DNA from: Streptomyces liliiviolaceus
GTDB lineage: Bacteria > Actinomycetota > Actinomycetes > Streptomycetales > Streptomycetaceae
Length of the DNA: 64,000 nt
Assembly: GCF_018070025.1 (NCBI RefSeq)
Contig: NZ_JAGPYQ010000002.1
Location: 1-64,000 of the forward strand
Direction: 5' to 3'
Part shown: piece after piece, positions 16,285-26,082 of the stretch
Numbering within the stretch: the first letter of the stretch is position 1
Layout: each line of letters begins with the position of its first letter
Program-made: the position numbers and the translations under genes
The notes under the pieces: generated by a model
Seen by the model: only the letters and a program-made list of their open reading frames with translations
Database searches by the model: none
Told to the model about the DNA's origin: nothing

Positions 16285-18396
16285 TTACAGCCCGGGGACG
16301 AGGGAGAGGAGCAGGTCGATGATCTTGATGCCGATGAAGGGCGCGATCAGTCCGCCCAGGCCGTAGATGCCGAGGTTGCGCCGCAGCAGCCGGTCGGCGC
16401 TGACCGGCCGGTAGCGCACTCCGCGCAGGGCGAGCGGTACCAGCGCGATGATGACCAGCGCGTTGAAGATCACCGCGGAGAGGATCGCGGAGTCCGGCGA
16501 GGACAGCTGCATGATGTTGAGCTTGTCCAGGCCCGGGTAGACCGCGGCGAACAGCGCCGGGATGATCGCGAAGTACTTGGCGACGTCGTTGGCGATGGAG
16601 AACGTCGTCAGCGCGCCCCGGGTGATGAGGAGCTGCTTGCCGATCTCGACGATCTCGATGAGCTTGGTCGGGTTGGAGTCGAGGTCGACCATGTTCCCGG
16701 CCTCCTTGGCGGCCGAGGTGCCCGTGTTCATGGCCACCCCCACGTCCGCCTGGGCGAGCGCCGGCGCGTCGTTCGTACCGTCGCCCGTCATCGCGACGAG
16801 CTTGCCGCCCGCCTGCTCCCGCTTGATGAGCGCCATCTTGTCCTCGGGGGTCGCCTCCGCGAGGAAGTCGTCGACGCCCGCCTCCTCGGCGATGGCCCTG
16901 GCCGTCAGCGGGTTGTCGCCGGTGATCATGACGGTCCTGATGCCCATGCGGCGCAGTTCGTCGAACCGCTCGCGCATCCCGTCCTTGACGACGTCCTTGA
17001 GGTGGATGACACCCAGCACACGGGCGCCCTCGGTGTCGTCGACGGCCACGAGCAGCGGGGTGCCGCCCGCCTCGGAGATCCGGTCGGCCCGGTCCGCCAC
17101 GTCCTCGGTGACCGTGCCGCCCCGCTCCTTCACCCAGGCGACGACCGAGCCGGCCGCTCCCTTGCGGACCCTGCGTCCGTCGACGTCGACGCCGGACATC
17201 CGGGTCTGGGCGGTGAAGGTGATCCACTCGGCGTGCGCCAGCTCGCCCTGGTGGCGCTCACGCAGCCCGTACCGCTCCTTCGCCAGGATGACGACGGAAC
17301 GGCCCTCGGGGGTCTCGTCGGCCAGCGAGGAGAGCTGGGCGGCGTCGGCGAGTTCCGCCTCGGTGGTCCCGGCGACGGGCACGAACTCGGCGGCCTGCCG
17401 GTTGCCCAGCGTGATGGTGCCGGTCTTGTCGAGCAGCAGCGTGGACACGTCTCCGGCGGCCTCGACCGCCCGGCCGGACATGGCCAGGACGTTGCGCTGC
17501 ACCAGCCGGTCCATGCCGGCGATGCCGATCGCGGAGAGCAGCGCGCCGATCGTGGTCGGGATGAGGCAGACGAGCAGCGCCACCAGCACGACCATCGTGA
17601 GGTGCGTGCCCGCGTAGTCCGCGAACGGCGGCAGCGTGGCCACCGCGAGGAGGAAGACGATCGTCAGCGAGGCGAGCAGGATGTTCAGCGCGATCTCGTT
17701 GGGCGTCTTCTGCCGGGCGGCGCCCTCGACCAGGTTGATCATGCGGTCGATGAAGGTCTCGCCGGGCTTCGTGGTGATCTTCACGACGATGCGGTCGGAC
17801 AGCACCTTCGTGCCGCCGGTGACGGCCGAGCGGTCGCCGCCGGACTCACGGATGACCGGGGCCGACTCCCCCGTGATCGCCGACTCGTCGACGGAGGCCA
17901 CGCCCTCGACGACGTCACCGTCGCCGGGGATGATGTCGCCGGCCTCGCAGACGACCCGGTCGCCGATGCGCAGGTCGGTGCCGGGAACCGCTTCCTCCTC
18001 GGCACCGCGCAGACGCCTGGCCACGGTGTCGGTCTTGGCCTTGCGCAGGGTGTCCGCCTGCGCCTTGCCGCGGCCCTCCGCCACCGCCTCCGCCAGGTTG
18101 GCGAAGATCACGGTCAGCCAGAGCCAGGCGCTGATCGTCCAGCCGAACCAGTCGCCCGGGTCCTTGAACGAGAAGAGCGTCGTAAGGACCGAGCCGACCA
18201 GCACCACGAACATCACGGGGGACTTGACCATCACCCGCGGGTCGAGCTTGCGAAAGGCATCCGGCAGCGACTTGACCAGCTGCTTCGGGTCGAAGAGACC
18301 CACGCCGACCCGGCCTTCGCCGACGGTGCGTGCGGCCGGTGCGCCGGTGTCGGCACCGGTGTCACTGTCGCTGTCGGGGTGTATGTGTGTCGTCAT
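16285..18396 (-). CDS. kdpB: K+-transporting P-type ATPase KdpB subunit
   Basis: 703 aa, starting at the ATG that overlaps the kdpA stop by 4 bp. P-type ATPase hallmarks are present: the actuator TGES motif at 175-178 (Ser178 matches the inhibitory phospho-Ser162 of E. coli KdpB), the phosphorylated Asp323 in [12 protein letters not shown], the hinge [20 protein letters not shown], and [20 protein letters not shown]. The frame stays open far upstream through kdpA, but the homology begins at the chosen ATG after a His/Asp-rich segment. It energises K+ uptake by KdpA at the membrane when external K+ is low. Confidence 0.97.
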   Translation of the reverse strand: MTTHIHPDSDSDTGADTGAPAARTVGEGRVGVGLFDPKQLVKSLPDAFRKLDPRVMVKSPVMFVVLVGSVLTTLFSFKDPGDWFGWTISAWLWLTVIFANLAEAVAEGRGKAQADTLRKAKTDTVARRLRGAEEEAVPGTDLRIGDRVVCEAGDIIPGDGDVVEGVASVDESAITGESAPVIRESGGDRSAVTGGTKVLSDRIVVKITTKPGETFIDRMINLVEGAARQKTPNEIALNILLASLTIVFLLAVATLPPFADYAGTHLTMVVLVALLVCLIPTTIGALLSAIGIAGMDRLVQRNVLAMSGRAVEAAGDVSTLLLDKTGTITLGNRQAAEFVPVAGTTEAELADAAQLSSLADETPEGRSVVILAKERYGLRERHQGELAHAEWITFTAQTRMSGVDVDGRRVRKGAAGSVVAWVKERGGTVTEDVADRADRISEAGGTPLLVAVDDTEGARVLGVIHLKDVVKDGMRERFDELRRMGIRTVMITGDNPLTARAIAEEAGVDDFLAEATPEDKMALIKREQAGGKLVAMTGDGTNDAPALAQADVGVAMNTGTSAAKEAGNMVDLDSNPTKLIEIVEIGKQLLITRGALTTFSIANDVAKYFAIIPALFAAVYPGLDKLNIMQLSSPDSAILSAVIFNALVIIALVPLALRGVRYRPVSADRLLRRNLGIYGLGGLIAPFIGIKIIDLLLSLVPGL

Positions 18397-20057
18397 GATG
18401 CCAGCCCCTCCGCCAGCGGACCCAGCGCGAGCGCGGGGAAATACGTGAGACCGGTGATGACGAGGATCGCGCCCACCAGCAGTCCGGTGAACAGCGGCTT
18501 GTCCGTGCGCAGGGTGCCCGCCGTCTCCGGTACGGGCTTCTGTCCGGCGAGCGAGCCGGCCAGCGCGAGGACGAACACCATGGGCAGGAAGCGGCCGAGC
18601 AGCATCGCCACGCCCAGGGTGGTGTTGAACCACTGGGTGTCCGCGTTCAGGCCCGCGAAGGCCGAGCCGTTGTTGTTGGCGGCGGACGTGTAGGCGTACA
18701 GGATCTCGGAGAAGCCGTGTGCCCCGGTGTTGGTCATCGAGTGGCCCGGCGTCGGCAGGGCCATCGCGGCAGCGGTCAGGACGAGTACGAGTGCCGGGGT
18801 GATGAGGATGTACAGCGCCGCGAACTTGATCTCGCGGGTGCCGATCTTCTTGCCCAGGTACTCGGGGGTGCGGCCGACCATCAGACCGGCGATGAACACC
18901 GCGATGATCGCCATGATCAGCATGCCGTAGAGGCCGGAGCCGGTGCCGCCGGGCGCGATCTCGCCGAACTGCATGCCGAGCATCGTGATGCCGCCGCCGA
19001 GGCCCGTGAACGAGGAGTGGAAGGAGTCCACCGCGCCGGTCGAGGTCAGGGTCGTGGACACCGCGAAGATCGACGAGGCGCCGACGCCGAAGCGGGTCTC
19101 CTTGCCCTCCAGCGCGCCGCCCGCGAGGTCGAAGGCGGGGCCGTGGTGGGCGAACTCGGTCCACATCATCAGGGCGACGAAGCCCACCCAGATGGTGGCC
19201 ATGGTGGCGAGGATCGCGTAGCCCTGCTTCAGGCTGCCGACCATCCGGCCGAAGGTGCGGGTCAGCGAGAACGGCACGACCAGGAGCAGGAAGATCTCGA
19301 AGAGGTTCGAGAACGGGGTGGGGTTCTCGAAGGGGTGGGCGCTGTTGGCGTTGAAGTAGCCGCCGCCGTTGGTGCCGAGTTCCTTGATGGCCTCCTGGGA
19401 GGCGACCGCGCCGCCGTTCCACTGCTGCGAGCCGCCCGAGAACTGGCCGACCTCGTGGATGCCGGAGAAGTTCTGGATCACTCCGCAGGCGACCAGGACG
19501 ATCGCGGCGACCACGGACAGCGGTATCAGGATGCGGACGACCCCGCGGACGAGGTCCGCCCAGAAGTTGCCGAGGTCGCCGTTCCGGGTGCGCGCGAAGC
19601 CTCGTACGAGGGCGACGGCGACCGCCATGCCGACGGCCGCGGAGACGAAGTTCTGCACGGCCAGACCGGCGGTCTGCACGACGTGGCCCATGGCCTGTTC
19701 GCCGTAGTACGACTGCCAGTTGGTGTTCGTGACGAAGGAGACGGCGGTGTTGAACGCCTGGTCCGGGTCGATCGAGGAGAAGCCGAGCGAACCGGGCAGC
19801 ACACCCTGCAGGCGCTGCAGGAGGTACAGGAGGAGCACACCGGCGGCGGAGAAGGCGAGGACTCCGCGCAGGTACGCGGGCCAGCGCATCCCGGTGTCCG
19901 GGTCGGCGCCGATGCCCTTGTAGATCCATTTCTCGACGCGCAGATGCCGGTCCGAGGAGTAGACCCGGGCCATGTGGTCGCCGAGGGGGCGGTAGGCGAG
20001 TGCCAGCGCCGCTATGAGTGCCAGCAGCTGAAGGATGCCGGCGAGTACGGGGCTCAT
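18393..20057 (-). CDS. kdpA: K+-transporting ATPase KdpA subunit
   Basis: 554-aa channel-like subunit with about ten membrane helices and four P-loop repeats. Visible landmarks are [14 protein letters not shown] start [34 protein letters not shown], the filter region [20 protein letters not shown], and [13 protein letters not shown]. The ATG at 20057 is chosen because it begins the family N-terminus, 7 bp after kdpF; the longer frame to 20087 would overlap kdpF. KdpA takes K+ from outside with high affinity and passes it to KdpB. Confidence 0.97.
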   Translation of the reverse strand: MSPVLAGILQLLALIAALALAYRPLGDHMARVYSSDRHLRVEKWIYKGIGADPDTGMRWPAYLRGVLAFSAAGVLLLYLLQRLQGVLPGSLGFSSIDPDQAFNTAVSFVTNTNWQSYYGEQAMGHVVQTAGLAVQNFVSAAVGMAVAVALVRGFARTRNGDLGNFWADLVRGVVRILIPLSVVAAIVLVACGVIQNFSGIHEVGQFSGGSQQWNGGAVASQEAIKELGTNGGGYFNANSAHPFENPTPFSNLFEIFLLLVVPFSLTRTFGRMVGSLKQGYAILATMATIWVGFVALMMWTEFAHHGPAFDLAGGALEGKETRFGVGASSIFAVSTTLTSTGAVDSFHSSFTGLGGGITMLGMQFGEIAPGGTGSGLYGMLIMAIIAVFIAGLMVGRTPEYLGKKIGTREIKFAALYILITPALVLVLTAAAMALPTPGHSMTNTGAHGFSEILYAYTSAANNNGSAFAGLNADTQWFNTTLGVAMLLGRFLPMVFVLALAGSLAGQKPVPETAGTLRTDKPLFTGLLVGAILVITGLTYFPALALGPLAEGLAS

Positions 20058-20064
20058 GTCGTGC

Positions 20065-20154
20065 TCAGAACCTCTCGGGGAACACAAGGGCGAGGACGAG
20101 ATAGCCCAGCAGGGCGACGGCCACGATCAGGCCGACAATGTTCTCGGCGGTCAC
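20065..20154 (-). CDS. kdpF: KdpF small membrane subunit
   Basis: 29-aa protein read directly from the minus strand: GTG start, one hydrophobic helix ([20 protein letters not shown]) and the conserved end VFPERF. KdpF is the lipid-like stabilising peptide of the Kdp complex. Its GTG overlaps the stop of the upstream 27-aa ORF by 4 bp, and kdpA begins 7 bp later, so the whole 5' end of the operon is translationally coupled. Confidence 0.9.
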   Translation of the reverse strand: MTAENIVGLIVAVALLGYLVLALVFPERF

Positions 20155-20234
20155 AGCTTCGTCACCCCCTTGGCGACGAGGGCCACCAGCGCGAAGAGCG
20201 CGATCGTGGTGACGACGAAGGCCACATCGGCCAT
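20151..20234 (-). CDS. 27-aa single-helix membrane peptide, first gene of the kdp operon
   Basis: Small ORF with a strong ribosome site (CAGGAG 6 bases before the ATG). The product begins MADVAFVVTTIALFALVALV and ends AKGVTKL: one membrane helix with a basic C-terminus, hence probably N-out/C-in. The stop overlaps the kdpF GTG by 4 bp. I recall similar short peptides ahead of kdpF in other actinobacteria, but no function is known to me. It could be a second accessory helix of the pump or a leader whose translation drives kdpF. Confidence 0.7.
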   Translation of the reverse strand: MADVAFVVTTIALFALVALVAKGVTKL

Positions 20235-20465
20235 CGTGAGCTCCTGAATGAGGTTCCGGATGCGGTGCCGGTGCCCCGGCGGACCGCGCCAGTGCCCCGG
20301 CCGAACGCCTTGACCTTCAGAGCAAACATCCGACGGAACCGCTCGCGGCGCACGTTGACGGCTCCCTGACGCCGTTCATCACGCTCTTGACGGATCTCAT
20401 ACGCCCGTACGACGCACCGCTGCGGAACCGGGGCCCGGAGCGGACCCAGGAGTCACCCCGAGCGG

Positions 20466-21200
20466 CTAAACCGCAGGTCCGGGCCTCGTGGCCACCACCA
20501 TCCGGCAGCGCGGGCTGCCGTCGTCCCTGCGGCCGAACTCGGACAGGGCGTGCAGTTCGACGGTGAAGCCCGCGCGGGTCAGTTCCCGTCGCACGTCGTC
20601 GAGCCGGAACGCGCGGTAGTACATGACGAACGGCGGACGCCACACCGCGTTGCGCACCTTCATCGCCGCGTCGAAGCCGAGCATGGCCCAGTAGCCGGGC
20701 GAGCCGGGGCGGGCCGGCGCCATGATCGGGAAGGCGAACCGGCCGCCGGGCCTGAGCACCGAGTGGACCTGCTCGAACAGCCCGGGCAGTTCGCGGGGCA
20801 GGAAGTGTCCGAACGCCCCGAAGCTCACCACCAGGTCGAAGACCGGGCCGAACGGCAGGGCCAGGGCGTCGCCGCGCACCCAGGTGGGGGACGGTCCGCC
20901 GGGCCGGTCACGCCGTCGCGCCTCGGCGAGCATGCCCGCGCTGATGTCCACGCCGGTGACGCTCTCCCGGCACACCGTGCCCAGCACGTCCATGCCCGCG
21001 CCGGTGCCGCAGCACAGGTCGAGCCCGCGCCCGAACGGCCCCATGCCCGTCAGGGCCCGCTCGACGGCCCGCAGGAACGCGTCCGGCGTACGGAACGGGG
21101 TGTGGTCGAACTTCGGCGCGAGGAGGTCGTAGCCGTGCTCGACGGACGACAGCGCCTGCACGGCGAGTTCGCGGAACGTGGGGCCCTGAGGGGTGAACAT
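20466..21200 (-). CDS. Class I SAM-dependent methyltransferase
   Basis: 244 aa with a Rossmann methyltransferase core: motif I GLDLCCGTGAGMDVL at about 59-73, the acidic motif II VTGVDISAGMLAEARRRD, the post-motif GDALALPFG, and VHSVLRPGGRFAFPIMAP. The SAM-binding side is well conserved. The C-terminal part (WRPPFVMYYRAF) is family-specific, with no substrate I can name. It lies 231 bp upstream of the kdp operon on the same strand and is divergent from the GH13 gene, so it is probably transcribed on its own or ahead of kdp. Confidence 0.88.
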   Translation of the reverse strand: MFTPQGPTFRELAVQALSSVEHGYDLLAPKFDHTPFRTPDAFLRAVERALTGMGPFGRGLDLCCGTGAGMDVLGTVCRESVTGVDISAGMLAEARRRDRPGGPSPTWVRGDALALPFGPVFDLVVSFGAFGHFLPRELPGLFEQVHSVLRPGGRFAFPIMAPARPGSPGYWAMLGFDAAMKVRNAVWRPPFVMYYRAFRLDDVRRELTRAGFTVELHALSEFGRRDDGSPRCRMVVATRPGPAV

Positions 21201-21366
21201 CGTCGATCAGCTTAGAGCTTCCGGCGGGTTTCCCGGGGACTTCCGGTGGGCTTCCCCTGCGCTTCTCACCAGGCTTGCGGCCAGGGCGCGGCCTTTCGGA
21301 CGGTCCCGGGCACTGTCACCCTCGACATCGAGGACGTTCCGCCCAGGGAAAGGCTGTACCTGCCCC

Positions 21367-22950
21367 ATGAGCTCCTTCCGCCCCGCACCCGCATGGCTGG
21401 CCGACGCGGTCTTCTACCAGATCTACCCGCAGTCGTTCGCGGACTCGAACGGCGACGGGATCGGTGACTTCGACGGCATCCGCGAACGGCTGGACCATCT
21501 GGCGTGGCTCGGGGTGAACACCGTCTGGCTGAACCCGTGCTTCGCCTCGCCCTTCGGGGACGCCGGGTACGACGTCGCCGACTATCTGAACGTGGCCCCG
21601 CGCTACGGCTCGAACGACGACCTCGCAAGGCTCGTCGACCAGGCACGCGGCCACGGAATCCGCGTACTCCTCGACCTGGTCGCGGGACACACCTCCGACC
21701 GGCACCCGTGGTTCACCGCGTCGGCGGACGATCCCGACGACCATCGCTACATCTGGGCGGCCGAGGGTCGCCCGGACGGTTTCGTGGCCTCGCCCGGCAG
21801 CCGTCCGGGTGCGTATCTGCCGAACTTCTTCACCTTCCAGCCCGCCCTCAACTTCGGTTACGCACGCACGGATCCGGCCGAGCCGTGGCGTCAGCCGGTG
21901 GACGCGGAGGGGCCGCGCGCCAACCGGGAGGCGCTGCGCACGGTCATGGACCACTGGCTGGGCCTCGGCTTGTCGGGCTTCCGCGTCGACATGGCCGCCT
22001 CGCTCGTCAAGGACGACCCGGGCAAGACGGAGACGAGCAAGGTCTGGACGGAGTTGCGTCACTGGCTGGACCGGACGCACCCGGACGCGGTGATCCTCTC
22101 GGAGTGGGGCGAGCCGGAGGTGTCCGTCCCGGCGGGGTTCCACACGGACTTCTTCCTCCAGTTCGGCGGTCCCACCGACGGTCTCGCGCTGCGCTCGCTG
22201 TGGAGCAACGGCTCCGGGACCGTCAACCTCGACTGGGATCCGCTCGACTGCTTCTTCGACCCCAGCGGCAAGGGTTCGCCGCGGCCGTTCGTCGAGGCCT
22301 GGCAGCAGGCGTCGGCGGCCCTCGGCGACAGCGGCTTCATCTCGCTGCCGACCGCCAACCACGACTTCTCACGTCTCAACTGCGGGCCGCGCTCGGCCGA
22401 ACAGCTCCCGGTGGCCTTCGTCTTCCAGCTGACCTGGCCCACCCTGCCCGCGATCTACTACGGCGACGAGATCGGTATGCGCTACATCCCGGACCTCCCC
22501 GACACGGAGGGCAGTGTCCTCGGGCCCGCCTACAACCGCGCCGGTTCCCGTACGCCGATGCAGTGGGACGACGGCCCGAACGCCGGTTTCTCCACGTCCG
22601 ATCACCCCTATCTCCCGGTCGACCCGGACCCCGGCCGCCCCACCGTCGCCGCCCAGCGCGCCGACGACACGTCCCTCCTGCACCTCGTACGCCGTCTCAT
22701 CGCCCTGCGCACGTCCACGCCCGAACTCGGCCCGGACGGCTCGGTGGAGGTGGTGCACGCGGGCTACCCCTTCGTGCACGTACGCGGCGGACGGTATCTC
22801 GTGGTCGTCAACCCCCGTGAGGAGCGGACGAGTTGCCCGCTCGGGGACCTCCGGCCCGGTCGGGCCCTCGAAGCGTCCGGTGTCGTCACCGACGGCGGCA
22901 CGCTCACCGCGGAGGCGTTCGGCTACGGAATCTTCGAGCTGACCCCGTAG
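21367..22950 (+). CDS. GH13 alpha-glucosidase / oligo-1,6-glucosidase type
   Basis: 527-aa cytoplasmic glycoside hydrolase. GH13 landmarks are WLADAVFYQIYPQSFADSNG, GIGDFDGIRERLDHLAWLGV, nucleophile Asp208 (GFRVDMAAS), acid/base Glu246 (VILSEWGEP) and Asp333 (TANHDFSRL). A C-terminal beta domain follows. There is no signal peptide, so it should cleave imported malto- or isomalto-oligosaccharides. The Glu loop ILSEWGEPE and the HDFSRLNCG segment differ from classic amylases, so the specificity is uncertain. The ATG at 21367 begins the homology; its ribosome site (GGGAAAGG) is 14 bases away and the open frame extends further upstream. It is convergent with the ECF42 gene. Confidence 0.9.
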   Translation: MSSFRPAPAWLADAVFYQIYPQSFADSNGDGIGDFDGIRERLDHLAWLGVNTVWLNPCFASPFGDAGYDVADYLNVAPRYGSNDDLARLVDQARGHGIRVLLDLVAGHTSDRHPWFTASADDPDDHRYIWAAEGRPDGFVASPGSRPGAYLPNFFTFQPALNFGYARTDPAEPWRQPVDAEGPRANREALRTVMDHWLGLGLSGFRVDMAASLVKDDPGKTETSKVWTELRHWLDRTHPDAVILSEWGEPEVSVPAGFHTDFFLQFGGPTDGLALRSLWSNGSGTVNLDWDPLDCFFDPSGKGSPRPFVEAWQQASAALGDSGFISLPTANHDFSRLNCGPRSAEQLPVAFVFQLTWPTLPAIYYGDEIGMRYIPDLPDTEGSVLGPAYNRAGSRTPMQWDDGPNAGFSTSDHPYLPVDPDPGRPTVAAQRADDTSLLHLVRRLIALRTSTPELGPDGSVEVVHAGYPFVHVRGGRYLVVVNPREERTSCPLGDLRPGRALEASGVVTDGGTLTAEAFGYGIFELTP

Positions 22951-22972
22951 CAGCGCATCCAGCAGGCCGACA

Positions 22973-24265
22973 TCAGCCCGGCCGGCACTCCGCGAGCCGC
23001 CTGTACAGGAAGCGCCGCTCGGCGTCGTTCTCCACCAGTTCCAGCGCCTGTCCGTATGACTCGGCGGCCTCCTCCAGACGTCCCGTGCGCCGCAGGAGGT
23101 CCGCCCGGGTGGCGGGCAGCAGGTGGTAGTCCGCCAGTTCCCCGCTCTCCTCCAGGTCCGCGACGAGAGCCAGCCCGGCCTCGGGGCTCTCGGCCATGCC
23201 GACGGCCACCGCGCGGTTGAGGCGCACCACGGCGGACGGAACCCGGCGTTCCAGTTCGGCGTACAGACCGGCGATGTCCGCCCAGTCGGTGTCCTGTGCC
23301 GTGGCCGCGGTGGTGTGGCAGGCGGCGACGGCAGCCTGGATCTGGTACGGGCCGGGCCGCCCCCGGCGCAGCGCGGTCTCCAGCAGGGTGGCGCCCTCGT
23401 CGATCTCCGCCCGGTCCCATGCCGTGCGGTCCTGGTCCTCCAGCGTGACCAGTTCCCCGGCCGCGTCCACGCGGGTGCCGCGCCGGGCGTCGTGCAGGAG
23501 CAGCAGCGCGAGGAGGCCGAGCACCTCGGGTTCGTCGGGCATGAGGCGGGCCAGCACCCGGGCCAGCCGCACGGCCTCCGCGCAGAGGTCCGTACGGATC
23601 AGGTCCGCGCCGGACGACGCCGCGTACCCCTCGTTGAACAGCAGGTACAGCACGCCGAGCACCCCCGTCGTGCGTTCGGGGAGCAGATGCGCGGGCGGCA
23701 CCCGGTACGGGATGCCGGCGTGACGGATCTTCCGTTTGGCCCGGACGAGGCGTTGCGCCATCGTCGCCTCGGGGACGAGGAAGGCGTGGGCGATCTCGGG
23801 TGTGGTGAGCCCCGCGAGGGTGCGCAGGGTGAGGGCGACCCTGGCCTCGACGGGCAGCGCGGGATGGCAGCAGGTGAAGATCAGCCGCAGCCGGTCGTCC
23901 GTCACCCCGCTGTCGTCGTCGGAGTCCGGATCCCGCGGGCCGCCGGGTCCCCCGTCCCGTGCCAGCATCGCGGCCTCCCGCAGTTTCGCCGCGCCCACGG
24001 CTCTGCGGCGCGTCACGTCCATGGCGCGGTTGCGCGCGGTCGTGGTCAGCCAGGCGCCGGGGCGGCGCGGCACTCCGTCGCGCCGCCACCGGTCGAGGGC
24101 CTGGGCGAAGGCGTCCTGTGCGCACTCCTCGGCGAGGTCCCAGTCGCCGGTCACCCGGATCAGGGTGGCGACGACCTGGCCCCACTCCTCGCGGAAGGCG
24201 GCGCCGACGGCCTCCTCGACGCCGTCCGCGCCTCTGTCCTTCTCCACCTCTTCGGCGCCGCTCAT
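22973..24265 (-). CDS. ECF sigma factor of the ECF42 group with C-terminal TPR extension
   Basis: 430 aa. Sigma region 2 at about 20-95 (GDWDLAEECAQDAFAQALDR, then RPGAWLTTTARNRAMDVTRR) and region 4 at about 125-190 (LAGLTTPEIAHAFLVPEATM, then AQRLVRAKRKIR) are followed by a helical extension of about 230 residues (LLFNEGYAASSG; LNRAVAVGMAE; TRADLLRRTGRLEEAAESYG). The extension defines ECF42, a group that has no anti-sigma factor and is encoded beside DGPF proteins. Its ATG overlaps the DGPF gene stop by 4 bp. The extension probably carries the regulation. Convergent with the GH13 gene. Confidence 0.93.
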   Translation of the reverse strand: MSGAEEVEKDRGADGVEEAVGAAFREEWGQVVATLIRVTGDWDLAEECAQDAFAQALDRWRRDGVPRRPGAWLTTTARNRAMDVTRRRAVGAAKLREAAMLARDGGPGGPRDPDSDDDSGVTDDRLRLIFTCCHPALPVEARVALTLRTLAGLTTPEIAHAFLVPEATMAQRLVRAKRKIRHAGIPYRVPPAHLLPERTTGVLGVLYLLFNEGYAASSGADLIRTDLCAEAVRLARVLARLMPDEPEVLGLLALLLLHDARRGTRVDAAGELVTLEDQDRTAWDRAEIDEGATLLETALRRGRPGPYQIQAAVAACHTTAATAQDTDWADIAGLYAELERRVPSAVVRLNRAVAVGMAESPEAGLALVADLEESGELADYHLLPATRADLLRRTGRLEEAAESYGQALELVENDAERRFLYRRLAECRPG

Positions 24266-24603
24266 TCCCAGATCGGCCGTACCTCGACCGATCCACCGCC
24301 CAGCGCGGCCGGATGGCGGGAGGCGAGCGCGATGGCCTCGTCGAGGTCGGCGACCTCGATGATGTCGAAGCCGGCGATGTACTCCTTGGACTCCGCGAAC
24401 GGGCCGTCGCTGAGCAGTACCTCGTCGCCCTGGACGCGGACGGTGGTGGCGTCGGCGGCCGGCCGCAGCCGTGCGCCGCCCTTCACCATGCCACCGGCGC
24501 GCACATGGTCGATGTACGAGGTGAAACGGGGGTCGTCGGCGATCTCCTCGGGGCTCAGCTCCTCACCGTCGACGGGTGTGCAGATGAACATCACGTACTT
24601 CAT
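24262..24603 (-). CDS. DGPF-domain (YCII-related) protein
   Basis: 113-aa protein with the name-giving DGPF sequence (LLSDGPFAESKEYIAGFDII), a YCII-like ferredoxin fold, and the start MKYVMFICTPVDGEELSP. GGGAGGAA precedes the ATG at 24603. It is translationally coupled to the ECF42 sigma gene, the standard partner arrangement. The proteins may be targets or sensors of the sigma factor; no enzymatic activity is established to my knowledge. Confidence 0.92.
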   Translation of the reverse strand: MKYVMFICTPVDGEELSPEEIADDPRFTSYIDHVRAGGMVKGGARLRPAADATTVRVQGDEVLLSDGPFAESKEYIAGFDIIEVADLDEAIALASRHPAALGGGSVEVRPIWE

Positions 24604-24632
24604 GTTTCCTCCCGGTGGCGATGCACGGGTGT

Positions 24633-24649
24633 GATCGCGGTACGCGATC
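24633..24649. promoter_or_regulatory. Palindrome GATCGCG-GTA-CGCGATC upstream of DGPF/ECF42
   Basis: Perfect 7-bp inverted repeat 30 bp upstream of the DGPF start codon. It could be an operator or a leader hairpin. No regulator is assigned. Confidence 0.35.
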
Positions 24650-24753
24650 GCGGTGTGCAGAGGTCCTTGCACCCCACCGACGAACGGGCCCGGGCCGGAT
24701 CGACACACCCTCCATGATTGCTCCGGCGGGCCGCCCTCACACCCGTACGGCCT

Positions 24754-26043
24754 TCACACGCGTACGGGGAGTTCCTGGACGCTGTTGCCCACGAAGCTGG
24801 CGCCGCGGGCGAGGTCCGCCTCGGGGACGGCGAGGTCGAGGCCGGGGAAGCGTGTGAACAGGCGTTCCAGGGCGATGGCGGACTCCATCCGGGCCAGCGG
24901 GGCGCCGAGGCAGTAGTGGGCGCCGTGGCCGAGGGACAGATGCCGGGCGGCGCCGGGCCCGGCGGGCCTGGTGACGTCGAAGAGGTCGGCGTCGGGGCCG
25001 TGCGCGGCCCGGTCGCGGCCCGCGGCCGAGTAGCCGGCGAGGACGGGGGTGCCGCCGGGTATGAGAGTGCCGTCGACGGTCAGGTCGCCGACGGGATAGC
25101 GGAAGGGGAAGTAGCTGACCGGCGCGTCCCAGCGCAGGGTCTCCTCGACGACGTCGGCCCAGCCCGCCTCGCCCCGCACGACCTGTTCCAGCTGGTCCCG
25201 GTGGCCGCACAGGGCGCGTACGGCGTTGGTGATCAGGTTCAGCGTGGTCTCGTGCCCGGCGATGATCATCAGGACCAGGGTGCCGAGGAGTTCCTCGTGG
25301 GTGAGCCGGTCGCCGCCCTCGTCGCGGGCGGCGATCAGCGCGCTGGTGAGGTCGTCGCCCGGCCGCTCGGTCCTGGCCTGGACGACCGCGCCGAGGACGG
25401 CCATCAGTTCCCGGTTGGCGGCCAGCGCGCGCTCGGGGCCGATGTCGGTGGCGACGACCTGGCTGGAGAGGTGGTGCAGCCGGTCGCGGAACTCGGCGTC
25501 CACGCCCAGCAGTTCACCGATGACACCCATCGGCAGGGGCATCGCGAAGTGCGCGCGCAGATCGGCGACTCCCCCGCCGTCGCGGGCCGCACGCTCCAGG
25601 CCGTCGAGCAGTTCTTCGGTCAACTCCTCTATGCGCGGGCGCAGTTGCTCGACCCGGCGGACGGTGAACGCCTTGCTGACCAGTGAGCGCAGCCGCCGGT
25701 GGTCGTCGCCGTCGGCGGTCGTCATGCCCCGTACCGTCGCGAAGGTGGCGAGGGGCCAGCCGGGGGCGATGCGGCCCTCCCGCAGCGCGGTGAAGTGGCT
25801 CGCGTCCTTGGCGACTTGAGGGTGCGCGAGGAATTCCTTCAGCGCCTCGTGCCCCAGGACCGCCACACCGTCCACCCCGCCGGGCAGGACGACCGGCGCC
25901 ACGGCTCCGCGGGCGAGAAGGCGCGCGTTGTCGGCGTGCGGGCAGCCGCCGGCCGGGTCGAGACGGTGCGGCCCGTCGGACGGACGGGGCGTACCGGATG
26001 TACCTGCCGTGTGGTTCGACGGTTCTGCTGCCGTGCTGTCCAA
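24754..26043 (-). CDS. Cytochrome P450
   Basis: 429-aa soluble bacterial P450. The I-helix oxygen-binding motif reads IIAGHETTLNL, the K-helix EETLRWDAP, and the haem loop LSLGHGAHYCLGAPLAR with Cys378 as the thiolate ligand; the first Phe of the usual FGxGxHxCLG is Leu here. The start is TTG at 26043, with CAGGAG 6 bases before it. An acyl-CoA-dehydrogenase-fold gene lies 39 bp upstream on the same strand, so the two may be one operon modifying a common substrate. No ferredoxin or reductase gene is adjacent, so electrons must come from elsewhere. The substrate is unknown. Confidence 0.93.
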   Translation of the reverse strand: MDSTAAEPSNHTAGTSGTPRPSDGPHRLDPAGGCPHADNARLLARGAVAPVVLPGGVDGVAVLGHEALKEFLAHPQVAKDASHFTALREGRIAPGWPLATFATVRGMTTADGDDHRRLRSLVSKAFTVRRVEQLRPRIEELTEELLDGLERAARDGGGVADLRAHFAMPLPMGVIGELLGVDAEFRDRLHHLSSQVVATDIGPERALAANRELMAVLGAVVQARTERPGDDLTSALIAARDEGGDRLTHEELLGTLVLMIIAGHETTLNLITNAVRALCGHRDQLEQVVRGEAGWADVVEETLRWDAPVSYFPFRYPVGDLTVDGTLIPGGTPVLAGYSAAGRDRAAHGPDADLFDVTRPAGPGAARHLSLGHGAHYCLGAPLARMESAIALERLFTRFPGLDLAVPEADLARGASFVGNSVQELPVRV

Positions 26044-26082
26044 CGCGATCTCCTGACTGCGGTCGACGGCAGTCGGAGGCCG

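Noticed and set aside
16183..18693. 836-aa plus-strand frame over kdpB
   Set aside because: Antisense shadow of kdpB and kdpA; no recognisable domain or ribosome site.
18397..19929. Upstream half of a 1214-aa minus-strand frame ending in KdpB
   Set aside because: The KdpB homology begins at the ATG at 18396; the upstream half is the kdpA gene read out of frame, not a fusion protein.
20235..20465. c-di-AMP (ydaO) riboswitch or KdpE box upstream of kdp
   Set aside because: No ydaO consensus and no convincing KdpE site could be recognised; only repeated CGTCA-like words are present, which is weak evidence.
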